From Salmonella bongori NCTC 12419 (GTDB taxonomy: Bacteria > Pseudomonadota > Gammaproteobacteria > Enterobacterales > Enterobacteriaceae): DNA of 64,000 bases. A program made the position numbers and the translations under genes. Of this stretch, positions 61,274 through 64,000 are shown one piece after another. The notes below the pieces were generated by a model. It saw only the letters and a list, made by a program, of their open reading frames with translations. It made no database searches and was not told the origin of the DNA. The stretch is from positions 3,286,001 to 3,350,000 of the forward strand of contig NC_015761.1 in the NCBI RefSeq assembly GCF_000252995.1. Direction: 5' to 3'. How positions within the stretch are numbered: the stretch's first letter is position 1; each line of letters starts with the position of its first letter.

Positions 61274-63370
61274 ATGTGGCGAAGACTGATTTATCACCCA
61301 GAGATTAATTACGCACTACGGCAAACGCTGGTGCTGTGCCTGCCTGTGGCTGTCGGTTTATTAATCGGCCAGTTGCACCTGGGATTACTCTTTTCTCTTG
61401 TTCCCGCCTGCTGCAATATTGCAGGCCTGGATACACCGCACAAACGCTTTTTTAAGCGTCTGATTATTGGCGCGTCGCTGTTCGCCGGATGCAGTCTGGC
61501 AACACAGCTCTTGCTGGCGGAGTCTGTCCCCCTGCCATTGATTCTGACCGGGCTCACGCTGGTACTTGGCGTGACGGCGGAAATTAGTCCGCTTCATGCG
61601 CGGCTACTGCCAGCATCACTGATTGCCGCCATCTTTACCCTGAGCCTTGCTGGATACATGCCGGTCTGGGAGCCGTTGCTTATTTATGCGCTGGGCACGT
61701 TATGGTATGGCGTATTTAACTGGTTGTGGTTCTGGCTATGGCGCGAACAGCCGCTACGCGAGTCGTTAAGTTTGTTATATCGTGAACTGGCCGATTACTG
61801 CGAAGCAAAATATAGCCTGCTTACCCAACATATTGACCCGGAAAAAGCGCTACCTCCCTTGCTGGTTCGCCAGCAAAAAGCGGTGGATCTGATTACTCAG
61901 TGTTACCAACAAATGCATATGCTTTCGGCGCACAATAATCACGATTACAAGCGCCTGTTGCGGGCTTTTCAGGAAGCAATGGATTTGCAGGAACACATTT
62001 CCGTCAGCCTGCATCAACCGGAGGAGGTGCAGAAACTGGTAGAACGTAGCCATGCAGAAGAGGTCATTCGCTGGAATGCGCAAACGGTCGCCGCCCGCCT
62101 GCGTGTGCTGGCTGATGACATCCTTTATCATCGCCTGCCAACACGCTTCTCCATGGAAAAACAGATTGGCGCGCTGGAAAAGATAGCCAATCAACATCCT
62201 GAAAACCCGGTAGGCCAGTTCTGTTATTGGCACTTCAGCCGAATTGCCCGCGTATTGCGAACCCAGCGCCCGCTTTACGCTCGCGATCTGATGGCTGATA
62301 AACAACGTCGCCTGCCGCTGCTTCCGGCGCTAAAAAATTATTTGTCGCTTAAATCGCCGGCGCTACGCAACGCTGGACGCATCAGTGTGATGATGAGTAT
62401 CGCCAGCCTGATGGGGAGCGCGTTGCACCTACCCAAACCGTACTGGATCCTGATGACGGTATTGTTTGTTACCCAAAACGGTTATGGCGCGACACGCGTA
62501 CGTATATTACACCGTTCAGTCGGAACGCTGGTCGGCCTGGTGATTGCCGGCGTCACGCTGCACTTACACATTCCCGAAAGCATTACACTGACGGTCATGC
62601 TGGTACTGACACTGGCAAGCTATCTGATTATTCGTAAAAACTACGGCTGGGCGACGGTTGGCTTTACGGTGACGGCGGTATACACCATCCAGTTGCTGAC
62701 GTTAAACGGCGAGCAGTTCATTGTGCCGCGCTTTATCGATACGCTTATTGGCTGTCTCATCGCCTTTGGCGGCATGGTCTGGCTATGGCCGCAATGGCAA
62801 AGCGGGCTATTACGTAAAAACGCCCATGATGCGCTGGAGGCCGATCAAGAAGCTATCCGGCTGATCCTCAGTAATGATCCGCAGGCAACCCCGCTCGCTT
62901 ATCAAAGAATGCGGGTCAACCAGGCGCATAATACATTATTCAACTCATTAAATCAGGCCATGCAGGAACCAGGATTCAACACCCATTATTTGTCGGATAT
63001 GAAGCTGTGGGTGACACATAGCCAGTTTATCGTGGAGCATATCAATGCCATGACGACGCTGGCGCGGGAGCATACCATGCTGACGCCGGATCTGGCGCAG
63101 CGCTATCTGGAATCATGCGAGATTGCGATTCAACGTTGCCAGCAGCGACTGGAGTACGACGGGCCAGGCAGCTCTGGCGACGTCAATATTCTGGAGTCGC
63201 CGGAAATGCCGTCACAGGGCTTATTGAGCACTCTGGAGCAGCACTTACAGCGCATCATTGGTCATCTGAACACCATGCACACCATTTCGTCAATGGCCTG
63301 GCGTCAGCGGCCACATCACGGAATATGGTTAAGCCGCCGGTTGCGGGATAGCACAACACTTAAATCGTAG
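61274..63370 (+). CDS. yhfK: FUSC-like inner-membrane protein YhfK
   Basis: The 698-residue protein of the YccS/YhfK family has two blocks of predicted membrane helices (about 13-145 and 375-510) separated and followed by cytoplasmic helical regions. It resembles aromatic-acid exporter (FUSC) proteins, but no substrate is known. ATG 61274 (MWRRLIYHP) is the conserved start. Its stop codon lies within the first bases of a REP-like repeat. Confidence 0.93.
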   Translation: MWRRLIYHPEINYALRQTLVLCLPVAVGLLIGQLHLGLLFSLVPACCNIAGLDTPHKRFFKRLIIGASLFAGCSLATQLLLAESVPLPLILTGLTLVLGVTAEISPLHARLLPASLIAAIFTLSLAGYMPVWEPLLIYALGTLWYGVFNWLWFWLWREQPLRESLSLLYRELADYCEAKYSLLTQHIDPEKALPPLLVRQQKAVDLITQCYQQMHMLSAHNNHDYKRLLRAFQEAMDLQEHISVSLHQPEEVQKLVERSHAEEVIRWNAQTVAARLRVLADDILYHRLPTRFSMEKQIGALEKIANQHPENPVGQFCYWHFSRIARVLRTQRPLYARDLMADKQRRLPLLPALKNYLSLKSPALRNAGRISVMMSIASLMGSALHLPKPYWILMTVLFVTQNGYGATRVRILHRSVGTLVGLVIAGVTLHLHIPESITLTVMLVLTLASYLIIRKNYGWATVGFTVTAVYTIQLLTLNGEQFIVPRFIDTLIGCLIAFGGMVWLWPQWQSGLLRKNAHDALEADQEAIRLILSNDPQATPLAYQRMRVNQAHNTLFNSLNQAMQEPGFNTHYLSDMKLWVTHSQFIVEHINAMTTLAREHTMLTPDLAQRYLESCEIAIQRCQQRLEYDGPGSSGDVNILESPEMPSQGLLSTLEQHLQRIIGHLNTMHTISSMAWRQRPHHGIWLSRRLRDSTTLKS

Positions 63371-63401
63371 GTCGGACAAAATGCTCGCGCCGCCATCCGG
63401 C
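63367..63401. repeat. REP-like unit between yhfK and argD
   Basis: GTAGGTCGGACAA and CGCCATCCGGC are the two ends of a degenerate REP unit overlapping the yhfK stop and lying just before the convergent argD stop. Confidence 0.75.
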
Positions 63402-63410
63402 GATTCGTAA

Positions 63411-64000
63411 TCAGGCAACCACTTTCGCTACCGCCTGCGCAAAGCGCTGCATCCCTTCATCAATATCCGCTTCTTCCACCACCAATGACGGCGCAATACG
63501 TATCACGTCAGGCCCGGCATTGAGCACCATCACTCCAGCCTCGGCGCCTGCGTACAGAAAATCACGAGCCCGGCCTTTATACTCCGTCTTCAGTTCCGCG
63601 CCAATTAACAGTCCCATACCGCGAATATCACTGAAAATAGCAAATTGCTCGTCAAGAGCCTGCAAATGTTGCACAAACCGCTGCCGTTTAGCCTGAACGC
63701 CTTTCAGCACTTCCGGTGTATTAATAATATCAAACGCCGCGCCAGCAACCGCACAGGCTAACGGATTTCCGCCATAGGTTGAGCCGTGGGAACCGACATG
63801 GAAGGCCGAGGCAATCTCCTGAGTGGTCAGCATGGCGCTCACTGGAAAACCACCGCCTAACGCTTTAGCGCTGGTGAGGATATCCGGCGTGACGCCATAG
63901 TGCATATAGGCAAACAGCGAGCCGGTGCGCCCCATTCCGCACTGTACTTCATCAAACACCAACAACGCCTGATGACGATCGCACAACTCACGCAGCCCCT
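63411..64000 (-). CDS. argD: acetylornithine/succinyldiaminopimelate aminotransferase, C-terminal part
   Basis: ArgD is the PLP aminotransferase of arginine and lysine synthesis. The frame is open to the window edge, so the N-terminus is missing; about 196 codons are present. The PLP aspartate and lysine contexts are visible (LLVFDEVQCGMGRTG and SAKALGGGFPVSAML). The end (FAQAVAKVVA) is typical. Confidence 0.97.
   Translation of the reverse strand, partial: GLRELCDRHQALLVFDEVQCGMGRTGSLFAYMHYGVTPDILTSAKALGGGFPVSAMLTTQEIASAFHVGSHGSTYGGNPLACAVAGAAFDIINTPEVLKGVQAKRQRFVQHLQALDEQFAIFSDIRGMGLLIGAELKTEYKGRARDFLYAGAEAGVMVLNAGPDVIRIAPSLVVEEADIDEGMQRFAQAVAKVVA

Overview
The window reads as a chromosome segment of Salmonella enterica or a very close relative. 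The gene order follows the E. coli dusB-fis to argD stretch almost gene for gene. It also carries genes that E. coli K-12 lacks at these places: an alpha-type carbonic anhydrase before dusB, an MHYT-GGDEF-EAL protein between yhdU and acrS, a short HopD-type prepilin peptidase after the S10 promoter, and a YdhR-like protein between yheS and yheT. I see no prophage, plasmid, insertion sequence or CRISPR array, and no previously undescribed multi-gene system. The unusual points are allele replacements, repeats and degenerate genes inside a core region.

Layout. 1-11.3 kb: end of a carbonic anhydrase gene, dusB-fis, yhdJ, yhdU, a c-di-GMP enzyme, the acrS/acrEF efflux locus and yhdV. 11.7-17.7 kb: a complete rRNA operon on the minus strand, with P1/P2 promoters, 16S, tRNA-Glu, 23S, 5S, tRNA-Thr, 5S and terminator. 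By its flanks it is rrnD. 17.8-28.1 kb: yrdA, the minus-strand series dprA-smg-yrdD-tsaC-aroE-yrdB, then def-fmt-rsmB-trkA, mscL, arfA, zntR and yhdN. 28.2-42.1 kb: the S10, spc and alpha ribosomal operons, all on the minus strand. 42.3-49.9 kb: hopD, bfr/bfd, the str operon (rpsL-rpsG-fusA-tufA), tusDCB and yheO. 50.2-64 kb: fkpA, slyX, slyD, yheV, kefGB, yheS, the YdhR-like gene, yheTU, prkB, yhfA, crp, yhfK and the 3' part of argD.

How the genes work together. Most of the window builds the translation machine: rRNA, two tRNAs, about thirty ribosomal proteins, EF-Tu, EF-G, SecY, RNA polymerase alpha, peptide deformylase, formyltransferase, RsmB, DusB, TsaC, TusBCD and the rescue factor ArfA. 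Fis, encoded near the left end, is the classical activator of the rRNA P1 promoter seen at 17.65 kb. The rest covers envelope proteostasis (FkpA, SlyD), K+ and mechanosensitive channels (TrkA, MscL, KefB/G), metal and iron control (ZntR, Bfr, Bfd) and global regulation (CRP).

The points most worth a second look are these. fusA encodes a 702-residue EF-G whose internal and C-terminal signatures differ from the 704-residue Salmonella/E. coli form I know and resemble Yersinia-type EF-G. The rrnD spacer carries tRNA-Glu instead of the Ile-Ala pair of E. coli rrnD. Three diverged copies of one roughly 120-135 bp palindromic element occur in the 23S-5S spacer, after slyX and in the kefG leader. The carbonic anhydrase has an altered active-site loop. 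All comparisons to other genomes are from memory and could not be checked by search here.
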